From: Bacillota bacterium
GTDB taxonomy: Bacteria > Bacillota > Clostridia > Lachnospirales > Lachnospiraceae
NCBI GenBank assembly: GCA_023414875.1
Contig: JAEZMV010000021.1
Span: forward strand, 186,001-250,000
Direction of reading: 5' to 3'
Length of the DNA: 64,000 nucleotides
Part shown: positions 7,873 to 16,437 of the stretch, piece by piece
Position numbering within the stretch: position 1 is the first letter of the stretch
Layout of the letters: each line of letters starts with the position of its first letter
The notes under the pieces: generated by a model
What the model saw: the letters and a program-made list of their open reading frames with translations, nothing else
Databases searched by the model: none
Told to the model about the DNA's origin: nothing
Program-made: the position numbers and the translations under genes

Positions 7873-8706
7873 CTATTTAATCGGTATACATAAATCCATT
7901 ACAACATGCATGTTTTCTCTATCAATCGCCCGGTATATGCCTAGTCCGTATCTTTCGTCCATTTCATACCCGCTGTGGGCCAGCCAAATATGAAATAAGC
8001 CTTGAAACGCTGTAAAAATATTCTGAACATAACCGTCGTATTGATAAACCGCATATTTTCCACCGTGAACCGTGGTTACATTCTCAAGAGAACAATTCTT
8101 ATCAACGGTCATGCATAAATCATATAGACAATGCTCTTTATTTGTAATGGATGGATCATCATAAGACCGTTCAATCAAAAGGGTATCTTTTTTCAAGTAA
8201 TCTTTATATTTTTCTGTAAACTCCAACCATACTTTTCCTAACTCAATATAGTTTCCAAGATGTCTTTCAAAGATGACACAAAAATCACCCAACTCCTGTA
8301 TTCTGGTCTTTTGACGATATTCTTGATAGGACTGAAATTCAGCTGACATCCCCTGATAAAAAGGATGAAGAATACTGATTTCATTCATACCTCTTCGAAA
8401 TTCTGCAGGGGAAACATCATGATGCTTTCTAAATGCCGAACTGTAATTTGATGGACTATAACCAAAATCAAAGCCTATATCGGTAATTGGTTTGTCTCTT
8501 TCAATCTTTAATCTTATGGCACTTTGCTCCATTTTAAAACGCTTGATAAAAGCATAAATACTTTCTCCGGTCGCCGACTTAAAAACTCTGCTAAAATAAT
8601 ATTTTGAATAGTTGCAGTACTTTGCAACATCATCAATCGATATTTCTTCCTCTAGGTGTTGCATAATATAATCAATACTTTTATTAACCAATTCATTTGC
8701 GATCAT
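7873..8706 (-). CDS. AraC-family regulator with GyrI-like effector domain
   Basis: 277 residues. Two AraC helix-turn-helix motifs fill residues 8-105 (ISIDDVAKYCNYSKYYFSRVFKSATGESIYAFIK...PITDIGFDFGYSPSNYSSAFRKHHDVSPAEFRR). Residues about 125-277 look like the GyrI/Rob small-molecule-binding domain (DFCVIFERHLGNY... YAVYQYDGYVQNIFTAFQGLFHIWLAHSGYEMDERYGLGIY). Rob-like proteins switch on efflux or detoxification genes when a hydrophobic ligand binds. Monocistronic, with its own terminator; target unknown. Confidence 0.88.
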   Translation of the reverse strand: MIANELVNKSIDYIMQHLEEEISIDDVAKYCNYSKYYFSRVFKSATGESIYAFIKRFKMEQSAIRLKIERDKPITDIGFDFGYSPSNYSSAFRKHHDVSPAEFRRGMNEISILHPFYQGMSAEFQSYQEYRQKTRIQELGDFCVIFERHLGNYIELGKVWLEFTEKYKDYLKKDTLLIERSYDDPSITNKEHCLYDLCMTVDKNCSLENVTTVHGGKYAVYQYDGYVQNIFTAFQGLFHIWLAHSGYEMDERYGLGIYRAIDRENMHVVMDLCIPIK

Positions 8707-8858
8707 GATAAGCAGCTCCTTAACATACTAAATGCTTTACCCTTTTTATATTCTATTAAGCCTGCGGTACGTAACAGTTTGTGCAAGAACAAAGAATACC
8801 AATGTACTTATATTTAAGCATGCCGGTGCTATATATCCACCGATTGGACCAGGCTTTA

Positions 8859-9647
8859 TCATTCAAAGAACGTCAAAATACTCCCATCGATTGTTGTCAC
8901 TGAGCAGGTTTTTCCACCCCAAGGTTGCTCCTGAACTTCTGTAATTTGGTTCCATCCATTCTTTTTAACAAACCGATATAATTGTTCTACACCTTGTACC
9001 AGCATAAAACCTACCATCATTTTTAAGGGCTCACCCTTAAACATATGAATGCCTGTAAACGGGGCAATGTGAAGGGCTTCAAACTCAATAGGGATGTTAT
9101 TTACACAACCATAAGTACCCAGATTATTTTCATCTCTTGCTTCAATTTGACCATACCAACCTAATACTTCTTTAAACCATTTTACCGTACGATCCATATC
9201 CTGTGTGTAATATACTGCTCCCGTTTCTTTTACAACATAACCTCTTTCTGAAAACTCACTCATTATTACTTTACCTCCTGATATATTAGTTTTTACGGAA
9301 ATACGCGAGAATACTTTCAAATTGGAATGATTCTTTCTAGCATCTGATGGCGTAATTCCATGAAATCTTGTAAATGCTCTTGTAAAGCTTTCATGTGATT
9401 CATAACCATACTTTAATGCGATGTCTAAAATGGATATATCCGAATCTACAATTTCATAACCGGCTAATGTCATTCGTCTATTCCTTATGTATTCACTAAC
9501 TGTACAATCACATAAGATCGTAAAGATTTTTTGAAAATAAAATTGCGAAGTAAATATTTTACTCGCCAGCTTATCAATTTCAAAATCATCTCCTAAATTA
9601 TCTTCGATATAATCAATTGTCTGTTGAATACTTGTCATCCAATCCAC
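8859..9647 (-). CDS. AraC helix-turn-helix fused to a VOC/glyoxalase-like domain
   Basis: 262 residues. AraC DNA-binding domain at 4-105 (FEIDKLASKIFTSQFYFQKIF... ISILDIALKYGYESHESFTRAFTRFHGITPSDARK), then a linker and a vicinal-oxygen-chelate domain at about 130-262 (AVYYTQDMDRTVKWFKEVLGWYGQIEARDENNLGTYGCV...KMMVGFMLVQGVEQLYRFVKKNGW). The VOC half probably binds a ligand as the effector pocket, an uncommon choice for AraC proteins. GTG start, because GGAGGTG lies 5 bases before it; the ATG three codons later is too far from the RBS. Confidence 0.85.
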   Translation of the reverse strand: MDWMTSIQQTIDYIEDNLGDDFEIDKLASKIFTSQFYFQKIFTILCDCTVSEYIRNRRMTLAGYEIVDSDISILDIALKYGYESHESFTRAFTRFHGITPSDARKNHSNLKVFSRISVKTNISGGKVIMSEFSERGYVVKETGAVYYTQDMDRTVKWFKEVLGWYGQIEARDENNLGTYGCVNNIPIEFEALHIAPFTGIHMFKGEPLKMMVGFMLVQGVEQLYRFVKKNGWNQITEVQEQPWGGKTCSVTTIDGSILTFFE

Positions 9648-9761
9648 ATTCTCACCTCCACAAGTAAAATAATATATTAATTCTTAGATATTCTCTTGAT
9701 AAACTATGCACAGATTTGTCCGAGTAAGATTACTTATAAAAATACTATCATGAATGATTGT

Positions 9762-9797
9762 AAAAGGAAAGAGATTGCTATTTAAGCAATCCCTTTC
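9762..9797 (-). terminator. Terminator after the VOC gene
   Basis: Stem GAAAG(G)GATTGCT/AGCAATC(T)CTTTC with one central mismatch and a 5-base loop; CTTTTAC follows on the minus strand, just after the 9813-10268 stop. Confidence 0.6.
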
Positions 9798-9812
9798 TCT
9801 CTTACCCCTTAA

Positions 9813-10268
9813 CTATAATAGACTTTTCACAAATTCAACCGGATACATGGTACGCTCTGCGGTCTCTTCGATAGAAAGCCCTTGTGACAAATAGCGTCTT
9901 GCGACACTTTCCATGCTTTCTGATACTTCAACGATGTATTTATCATAATCATAAAATCGCATAACACGTTGTCCCCAGGGGTATTCCTTACTCTGATGAA
10001 TAAATTCAAGCCCTTCTGTATTCTTCAGCTTTGTTTCCCAAGCATCGAGATCTTCTACTTCAAAGTAAAGCTGAAAATTGTTAGGCCTATCCTGCATTGT
10101 AAGCTTTACTCCTACAAGCTCCTCATAATTGGATTGCAATGAAAAGCCTGCTTCAAATGACACATGCACACCCAAATCCAGCCCAATTTTTTGCTCCATA
10201 ACCTTTTCATAAAAGTTCTTTGACTTTTCCATATCAGATACAGCAACTAATAAACCACCAAATTTCAT
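9813..10268 (-). CDS. VOC-family (glyoxalase/bleomycin-resistance fold) protein
   Basis: 151 residues. Typical VOC start GGLLVAVSDMEKSKNFYEKVMEQKIGLDLG and end PWGQRVMRFYDYDKYIVEVSES, followed by about 30 helical residues that resemble a small helix-turn-helix (LSIEETAERTMYPVEFVKSLL). Substrate unknown: bleomycin-type binding, glyoxalase or dioxygenase roles are all possible. It follows the AraC gene 10307-11134 by 38 bases on the same strand, so the AraC protein may control it. RBS AGAAGGAG. Confidence 0.82.
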   Translation of the reverse strand: MKFGGLLVAVSDMEKSKNFYEKVMEQKIGLDLGVHVSFEAGFSLQSNYEELVGVKLTMQDRPNNFQLYFEVEDLDAWETKLKNTEGLEFIHQSKEYPWGQRVMRFYDYDKYIVEVSESMESVARRYLSQGLSIEETAERTMYPVEFVKSLL

Positions 10269-10306
10269 AATGATACTCCTTCTAAAAGATTTTTACTTAT
10301 TATACA

Positions 10307-11134
10307 TTAAAATTTAGCAATTTCACTGTAAAAATCGGACATACTCGCTAAGTATTCCTGAGGTGTAATATCACATATCGATTTAAACTCATGTATAAAA
10401 TGTGATAAATCATAATATCCAGCAATTATGCCAGACGAAGTAATCGTATTCTGATGGTATCTTAATAGCTTTATTGCTTTATTGATTCGAACCAATCGGG
10501 AAAAAGATTTTATGCTCATACCTAGATGTTGATTGAAAATACGATCCAGGTGTCTTTCACTATAATGTATCCTACTTGAAAGCTCTTTGTTTCTTATATT
10601 TCCCCCTGTGTTAATAATAGTATGGACTGCAGAACAGAGTTCATTTGGATGCTCCTTATGAGCAAAGGTAAGAAATATCTGTTCTATGTCCGTAATAAAG
10701 TCATATATGGTTTGAGACCTGATAAGTTTTTCTGATAATAATTGATTTAACGCAGGATTAATTAACTCAAAGGGAATGATTTGATCTGTTAACTCCTTTT
10801 GATCTATCCCTGTAAAAGCAAACAAGCCTGCTGGCTGAAATTCAATAATGCAAAGCGCATGAAAAGCATTTGCTTGTCTCCCAACTTCACATAATTTTGA
10901 AATTGGCCCAAACAAGCTGCTTGATACCTCATCACCATTCATGGAAAATACCAAGGTTGCACATCCATGAGGAATAATGGAATAGTCCAGAGATATATTA
11001 TTTGGAAATGTTATTGTATAATTTGAAATCCATTTTTGTAGTGCCGGATGCGGTAAAAGATAAATATAATCTTCTGCTCGAGCAACAATTCTATGATATT
11101 CACCGTATAACAATACGCCATCTTTTGTTATCAT
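10307..11134 (-). CDS. AraC-family transcriptional regulator (DUF6597-type sensor)
   Basis: About 275 residues. The N-terminal half (LPHPALQKWISNYTITFPNN... IIPHGCATLVFSMNG...FQPAGLFAFTGID) matches the cupin-like DUF6597 sensor, and the C-terminal third holds the AraC fold (IRNKELSSRIHYSERHLDRIFNQHLGMSIKSFSRLVRINKAIKLL... AGYYDLSHFIHEFKSICDITPQEYL). Start set at the ATG 6 bases after GAGG; two upstream in-frame ATGs lack an RBS. The VOC gene downstream is a likely target. Confidence 0.83.
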   Translation of the reverse strand: MITKDGVLLYGEYHRIVARAEDYIYLLPHPALQKWISNYTITFPNNISLDYSIIPHGCATLVFSMNGDEVSSSLFGPISKLCEVGRQANAFHALCIIEFQPAGLFAFTGIDQKELTDQIIPFELINPALNQLLSEKLIRSQTIYDFITDIEQIFLTFAHKEHPNELCSAVHTIINTGGNIRNKELSSRIHYSERHLDRIFNQHLGMSIKSFSRLVRINKAIKLLRYHQNTITSSGIIAGYYDLSHFIHEFKSICDITPQEYLASMSDFYSEIAKF

Positions 11135-11320
11135 AATTTTCCTCATATAGATATGCAAATCTATATTTTTCTATTCTGTTTTTACCCTAGGGTAAATGTT
11201 ACCATCTCCTATTGAATCAAGAAAGAGTTGTAAATTAGGCTGTGGAATCAATTTGAACTTCATAGCAGCATCACCGTCTCCACATGCCTCATACTACTTT
11301 CTAAACAACTACATCGAGCG

Positions 11321-12073
11321 CTACTGCCCTTTGTAATGATATCTGTCTCTCTTCTCAGTGAATCTACCATACTGAATTGCTGATTGCTTGCATTCATTCA
11401 TACATTTCAGACAAAATGTACATTCCCCTTCCCACATAGGTTTTCCACCGGCCATATGTATTGCATTGCAGGGACAACTTTTCTCGCACTGCTTACAACT
11501 GTTACATTTTTGTGTTGCAAAGAATTTTTTCGTGTGTTTGGTTCTTCGATAAGCATATCCTGTAATTGGAGTAAGAAATGCTTTCTTTCCCCTTTTTATA
11601 TATTCAATATTTTCTCGACGCATAATCATAGACATAATTTTATCTATCTCCACCTCAGCGTTATTTAATATTGTCCTCTGCTTATCAGCATTCACAATAT
11701 TATATCCAATTACATAATTGTCAACCATCCTTACTCCGAAGGTTCCATTCAATTGTATTTGTTTTTTAATCAAGGTCCTGGATAATCTACCCATTACATT
11801 ACCAGCATCTATGCCATAAGTTACTATTGCATAAACATATTGCTTGTGATATCCGGACAATTTCAGCTGTACTATAAACTTCTCAACTATGGTTGGCATA
11901 CAGTACCAATACACAGGAAAAACAAATCCAATGCTTTCATTTTCTCCAATATCATAGGTCTCATTTTTCTCTATGGTGCTTTCAGAAATATATACCAGTC
12001 TTTCACCTGTACTATTGCTAATTTTATCGGCAATGTGTTTAGAATTTCCAGTCCCACTAAAATAAAATATCAT
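11321..12073 (-). CDS. EFR1-family flavodoxin-ferredoxin fusion protein
   Basis: 250 residues. The N-terminal flavodoxin fold carries the FMN phosphate loop FSGTGNSKHIA (5-15) and VFPVYWYCMP (51-60). The C-terminal bacterial ferredoxin part has two [4Fe-4S] sets: C190, C193, C196, C200 and C218, C221, C224, C228. It should move electrons between FMN and iron-sulfur clusters; the partner is unknown. Last gene of a MarR - membrane protein - EFR1 operon, starting 1 base after the preceding stop. Confidence 0.88.
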   Translation of the reverse strand: MIFYFSGTGNSKHIADKISNSTGERLVYISESTIEKNETYDIGENESIGFVFPVYWYCMPTIVEKFIVQLKLSGYHKQYVYAIVTYGIDAGNVMGRLSRTLIKKQIQLNGTFGVRMVDNYVIGYNIVNADKQRTILNNAEVEIDKIMSMIMRRENIEYIKRGKKAFLTPITGYAYRRTKHTKKFFATQKCNSCKQCEKSCPCNAIHMAGGKPMWEGECTFCLKCMNECKQSAIQYGRFTEKRDRYHYKGQ

Positions 12074-12074
12074 C

Positions 12075-12353
12075 CTATTTTCCCTTCTTTCGCTCTCTAA
12101 TGTGATTGATAATTCTCAAAATACTGATTTTCTTTCGAATTTTCAATGCAACCTCACGACCAATCATCAGACTTCCGATCCAAAATATAATTTCGCTTAC
12201 TATCATCATCGCTCCAGTTATAGCAGCAATTGTACATACAGAAAAAGGTAAACAAGTATTGAATGGCATAATGCCATATAACACAAAGGACATTACAATT
12301 AGGCTAATCGCAATGCTTTGATAGACCTTCTTATTCATATTGATACATTTCAT
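12075..12353 (-). CDS. Small two-to-three-helix membrane protein
   Basis: 92 residues. Hydrophobic segments at about 10-30, 35-52 and 53-66, then a basic tail (REVALKIRKKISILRIINHIRERKKGK). The ATG overlaps the MarR stop as ATGA, so translation is coupled. No family recognised; genes of this size occur between MarR regulators and EFR1 proteins in Clostridia, from memory. Confidence 0.65.
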   Translation of the reverse strand: MKCINMNKKVYQSIAISLIVMSFVLYGIMPFNTCLPFSVCTIAAITGAMMIVSEIIFWIGSLMIGREVALKIRKKISILRIINHIRERKKGK

Positions 12354-12787
12354 AGGTTCTTTTTCTCCAATTTCTCAACTAGTACAGAAAAAATATGCTC
12401 AACAATACTAAATTCTTTTTCATCCGTTGCGATATCCTTAATAGTATCCGTGACCCATCTATAAACAGCTTTATCTCCCTGTAAAATAGCCCTTCCCTTT
12501 GTCGTGAGTTCAACAAAATAAATTCTTCTATCCTCTGCCGATTGAAGTTTTTCAACCAGCTCCATATTAATCAGTTTTCTTATAATTGCAGAAACAGCAG
12601 GTTTGGTCACTGATAATTTTTCTGCTATCTGTGAGAAGTTCGGTCTCTGTAGGGAATGAATTACGAGTAAATAGTAATAGTCGTTATTTGAAAATCTATT
12701 GGCTTCTTCCTCCGTTAATATTGAATTAAGATTTTGAATACATTCTTCCCATAATAAGTTCACAAGAGTAGCAAATTTTTCTTCCAT
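12350..12787 (-). CDS. MarR-family transcriptional regulator
   Basis: 145 residues. Winged helix-turn-helix: LLVIHSLQRPNFSQIAEKLSVTKPAVSAIIRKLINMELVEKLQSAEDRRIYFVELTTKGRAIL, with the DRR wing motif. First gene of a three-gene operon with a membrane protein and an EFR1 protein, which it probably represses together with itself. No ligand can be deduced. Confidence 0.9.
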   Translation of the reverse strand: MEEKFATLVNLLWEECIQNLNSILTEEEANRFSNNDYYYLLVIHSLQRPNFSQIAEKLSVTKPAVSAIIRKLINMELVEKLQSAEDRRIYFVELTTKGRAILQGDKAVYRWVTDTIKDIATDEKEFSIVEHIFSVLVEKLEKKNL

Positions 12788-13059
12788 TCAATCCTCCAAT
12801 TCTTTCTTTAAATATGTTAACTTAATTTAATTAAATCGTTTTAACTAATCTATCATAATAAAAGCGCACTGTCAATACGCTTTTATTTTTGATAAAGAAC
12901 AATGAATTCATTCTATGTCAGTTATGTAGCTTTATGATGATATCTAATAAAACTTATGATGAACCTACAAGATATTAATTTATGCAGTTAAGGATTCTGA
13001 GATTGACCCCTTCATTAATACGTATGTTTCATCAATTTCACTTCTGGTAGTATCCTGTA
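12788..13059 (-). promoter_or_regulatory. MarR operon promoter region with AT-rich dyad
   Basis: Just upstream of the MarR start, around 12817-12848, TTAACTTAATTTAATTAAATCG contains overlapping TTAA dyads of the kind bound by MarR proteins. The rest of the gap is the 3' flank of the duplicated propeller unit (see 13060-13965). Operator assignment is tentative. Confidence 0.3.
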
Positions 13060-13965
13060 TTACCTCAGTTCGTTATCCTCATCTAAATGTATTTTACAGA
13101 CTTTATCACCATATGTAGTAAAATAAAGATGGTCCTTTCCGAATTTTTCATTTCCAAATATTATGATATGATTACGGACAGGTTCATTCAGATCAATTAA
13201 GGTTAGATTATCCTTTTGATCTACTTTTAGAATGTGAGCCATCCCATCGATAGAGACATACATATTACCGCTATTGCTAAAAATCATATTCAAGGGAGCA
13301 CCATATAAATCGGAATCCTTAACTGGTTCCCGAATGATTTCAGTACACTTACCTACCGAACCATCCGGATTGATTTCATATTTTATAAGTGCCTTAGTAT
13401 AAAAATCTGTTAAGTAAAGAAATTTATGATCGGGACTAAAGGCAATGGAAAAGAAGGACTCATAGTCACTCGAGCTTAAATATTCCGATTTACTAAGATC
13501 GGACGAATATTTATATACCTTTCCTCCGCTAACTACATATAGATTTCCTTCTTTATCTATCTCCAAACCACTTGCTCCGAGAAAGCCGTTAAAGTCTTCT
13601 CTTATCAAAGTAGTTGCATTCCCATCCCCTGTAATTTTGATTATTCTGTCCTGAGCTGCAGCAATGATATTATTATCCTTGTCATATTTCATATCCCATA
13701 TAAACGGACTCTTAAAATAATAATCCTTTCCCTTCTCAAGCACGCTAAGATCATATAGCGTTGTTAATATACCCTCCGGAGTTACTTTATCAAGTCCAAG
13801 CTGCCTTGCAACAAGCATATTTCCTTCCTTATCAAAACATATGCCACCACATACATCAGATTCTATGGTGCAAAATTCTTCCCATACCTTTACTGAACTC
13901 ATATCTACTATCTCCTTCATTTCTGTTGATTTATCGCCATCCTCTAATACAATGGAACTCGACAC
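13060..13965 (-). pseudogene. Truncated second copy of the propeller lipoprotein gene
   Basis: 301 codons that track the downstream half of 14099-15265 almost residue by residue (VWEEFCTIESDVCGGICFDKEGNMLVARQ versus EWEEFCRIQSYVCGGICFDKEGNMLVARP). The signal peptide, lipobox and Thr/Glu repeat are missing. The only start is a GTG with no Shine-Dalgarno, and the flanks beyond both stops are also similar, so this is a tandem duplication of about 1 kb that lost its 5' end. The frame is intact, so it may be young or still expressed from a readthrough message, but the product could not be exported. Confidence 0.65.
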
Positions 13966-14098
13966 AAATCAAATGATGCTAACTAATAAAACTTATGATA
14001 AACATACAAGATATCAATTTATGCAGGCAAGGAATCTGAGATCGACCCCTTCATTAATTCGCATGTTTCATCAAGTATACTACTGGTTGTATCCTGTA

Positions 14099-15265
14099 TT
14101 ATCTCAGTTCGTTATTCTCATCTAACTGTATTTTACACACTTTATCGTCATATGTAGTAAAATAAAGCTGATCCTTTCCGAATTTTTCATTTCCAAATAC
14201 CAGGATATGATTACTGACGGGTTCATTCAGATCAATTAAGGTTAGATTATCATTTTGATCTACTTTTAGAATGTGAGCCTTCCCATCGATAGAGACATAC
14301 ATATTGCCGCTTTCGCTAAATATCATATTCAAGGGAGCACCGTAGGCACCGGATTTTTTAACTGGATCTCGGACGATTTCAGTGCACTTACCCACTGAAC
14401 CATCCGGTTTGATTTCACATTTTATAAGTGCCTTAGTATGAAAATCTGTTAAATAGAGATAATTATAATCGGGACTAAAGGCAATGGAAAAGAAGGAGTC
14501 ATAGTCACTCGAGCTAATATATTCTGATTTACTAAGATCGGACGAATATCTATATACCTTTCCTCCGCTAACTACATATAGATTTCCTTCTTTATCTATC
14601 TCCAAGCCACTTGCTCCGAGAAAACCGTTAAAGTCTTCTCTGATCAAAGTAGTTACATTCCCATCTTCTGAGATTTTTATTATTCTGTCCTGTGCTGCTG
14701 CAATTAAATTATTATCATTATCATATTTCATATCCCATATAAACGGACTAATAAAATTATAGCTCTTTCCCCTCTCAAGTCCGCTAAAATCATATAGCAT
14801 TGTTACAGTACCATCCGGAGTTACTTTATCAAGTGCATCTGGCCTTGCAACAAGCATATTTCCCTCTTTATCAAAACAAATACCACCACATACATAAGAT
14901 TGAATACGACAAAATTCTTCCCATTCATTTACCGAACTCATTTCTACGATTTCCTTCGTTTCTGTTGATTTATCAACTGTAATTTCTGCTTCAGCATTAT
15001 AAGCTGTTTCAACACTCTCAGCTGTCTCAGTACTCTCAGCTGTTTCATCACTTTCAGTTGTCTCAACACTTTCAGTTGTTTCAGTACTCTCAGTTGTTTC
15101 AGTACTCTCTGCTGTCTCAGTACTCTCAGCTGTCTCAGTACTCTCAATTGTTTCAGCATTCTTAGCTGTATCACTCCCATTTGTCTCTTTATCTGTATGA
15201 GAGCATGCAGATAAGAGTATCATGATGAAACAAAAAGATGCTAGTTTAATAATCTTTTTTTGCAT
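14099..15265 (-). CDS. Lipoprotein with NHL/SMP-30-like beta-propeller
   Basis: 388 residues. Lipoprotein signal MQKKIIKLASFCFIMILLSAC with lipobox LSAC (Cys21). Residues about 40-95 are a Thr/Glu/Ser linker of repeated STETAE/STETTE units. The rest reads as propeller blades: VCGGICFDKEGNMLVARP, PFIWDMKYDNDNNLIAAAQDRIIKI, SGLEIDKEGNLYVVSGGKVYRYS, FSIAFSPDYNYLYLTDFHTKALI, PLNMIFSESGNMYVSIDG. Such propellers bind ligands or hydrolyse lactones; function here unknown. RBS GGGAGGG. A truncated paralogue follows downstream. Confidence 0.82.
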   Translation of the reverse strand: MQKKIIKLASFCFIMILLSACSHTDKETNGSDTAKNAETIESTETAESTETAESTETTESTETTESVETTESDETAESTETAESVETAYNAEAEITVDKSTETKEIVEMSSVNEWEEFCRIQSYVCGGICFDKEGNMLVARPDALDKVTPDGTVTMLYDFSGLERGKSYNFISPFIWDMKYDNDNNLIAAAQDRIIKISEDGNVTTLIREDFNGFLGASGLEIDKEGNLYVVSGGKVYRYSSDLSKSEYISSSDYDSFFSIAFSPDYNYLYLTDFHTKALIKCEIKPDGSVGKCTEIVRDPVKKSGAYGAPLNMIFSESGNMYVSIDGKAHILKVDQNDNLTLIDLNEPVSNHILVFGNEKFGKDQLYFTTYDDKVCKIQLDENNELR

Positions 15266-15470
15266 TTACCTTACCCTCCCGTGAATTACTATAAATATTT
15301 TAAAGAATTATGGGCTTTCCCATCAAGCATTTCTTGCTAATATTACTTCTTTCTTTTGTTCGAAATAAGCAATAAACCTCTCATAATCTTAACAAAGCTC
15401 TTTTCAAAACTTGATTGGTATATTATTCTTAAGATATATGATCTAATATTCTTCTAAGGAGATGAGCGAA

Positions 15471-16364
15471 ATGAATATATATAAGGATTTAGAGGAAGCT
15501 GTTATTTATATTGAAAATAACATACGAAGCAGAATCACACTCGATGATATCGCAGCGAATTTATATATATCAAAATACCATCTTCACAGAGTTTTTAAAC
15601 TTGTTACAAAGCAAAAATTGATGGAGTATGTAAGAATGCGCAAGTTATCCTTAAGTCTGAATGATTTGCTGCATACTGATTTAAAGATAAATGATATCGC
15701 CACAGAATTCGGATATGAACATGAGCAATCCTATAATCGTTCCTTTAAAAAGGCATTTGGTATTAGTCCTTCTCAATTTCGATTGGAAAAGCAGGAAGTT
15801 CCTATCGTTGATAAAATAGATCTTAACAGTATAATGGCTTTAGAGGTCGGTATTATTCTATCACCAAGCTTTGTTATAAAGCCTGAATTCTATCTGGTAG
15901 GAATAAAACACAGCGTTCTGGTGGATGAGAATTATCAAACCAACCTTGCTAACCGATTAGCACAGGATTTCTTTCATAATCATAAAAAAAGAATACCTAA
16001 TGCGATTCATCCTTCTATGCTGATTAGTTTGTCCTCTTACAAGGATATTACTTCTAATCATAGTATGTATCTGCCGTCTATTGAGGTTACAGACTTAAAT
16101 TACATTCCTGAAGGTATGACCGGAATGAAAATAAATACCCATAAATATGCAGTATTTAAATATATTGGATCTCATTCCAGTAAGGATATTACATTGAATA
16201 CCCTGAATGATATATACCGATTTATAACCTCCTGGTTACTGCATTCACAATATATCCAGGATGGCAACTTTCATTTTGAGCTTATCAACAGTACCGTATC
16301 GAAGGATGATTATTGTGAAGCAGATATATATTTGCCTGTTAAAATTAAAGAAAAAGACTTTTAA
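15471..16364 (+). CDS. AraC-family regulator with GyrI-like effector domain
   Basis: 297 residues. AraC DNA-binding part at 10-108 (ITLDDIAANLYISKYHLHRVFKLVTKQKLMEYVRMRKLS... LKINDIATEFGYEHEQSYNRSFKKAFGISPSQFR). The C-terminal part (about 140-290) has the GyrI/Rob pattern: FYLVGIKHSV... THKYAVFKYIGSHSSKDITLNTLNDIYRFITSWLLHSQY...FELINSTVSKDDYCEADIYLPVK. The ATG at 15471 is chosen because AAGGAG lies 9 bases before it; the upstream ATG touches the RBS. It faces the MFS pump gene across a shared terminator and may sense the same compounds. Confidence 0.87.
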   Translation: MNIYKDLEEAVIYIENNIRSRITLDDIAANLYISKYHLHRVFKLVTKQKLMEYVRMRKLSLSLNDLLHTDLKINDIATEFGYEHEQSYNRSFKKAFGISPSQFRLEKQEVPIVDKIDLNSIMALEVGIILSPSFVIKPEFYLVGIKHSVLVDENYQTNLANRLAQDFFHNHKKRIPNAIHPSMLISLSSYKDITSNHSMYLPSIEVTDLNYIPEGMTGMKINTHKYAVFKYIGSHSSKDITLNTLNDIYRFITSWLLHSQYIQDGNFHFELINSTVSKDDYCEADIYLPVKIKEKDF

Positions 16365-16395
16365 CACAATAGCATAGCCACTGTGTTAAAAGTCT
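16355..16395. terminator. Bidirectional terminator between AraC and MFS genes
   Basis: Perfect 14-bp stem AGACTTTTAACACA / TGTGTTAAAAGTCT with a 13-base loop. The first arm includes the AraC stop codon. Minus strand continues TTTTTCTTT, plus strand CTCTT, so it serves the MFS gene better. Confidence 0.75.
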
Positions 16396-16437
16396 CTCTT
16401 ATGAAAAGATGTCAGATCAAGTCAGACCGTGAGGCCT

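Noticed and set aside
14944..15180. 78-codon minus-strand frame of Leu/Arg/Gln repeats
   Set aside because: It is the alternative frame of the Thr/Glu linker repeat of the propeller lipoprotein.
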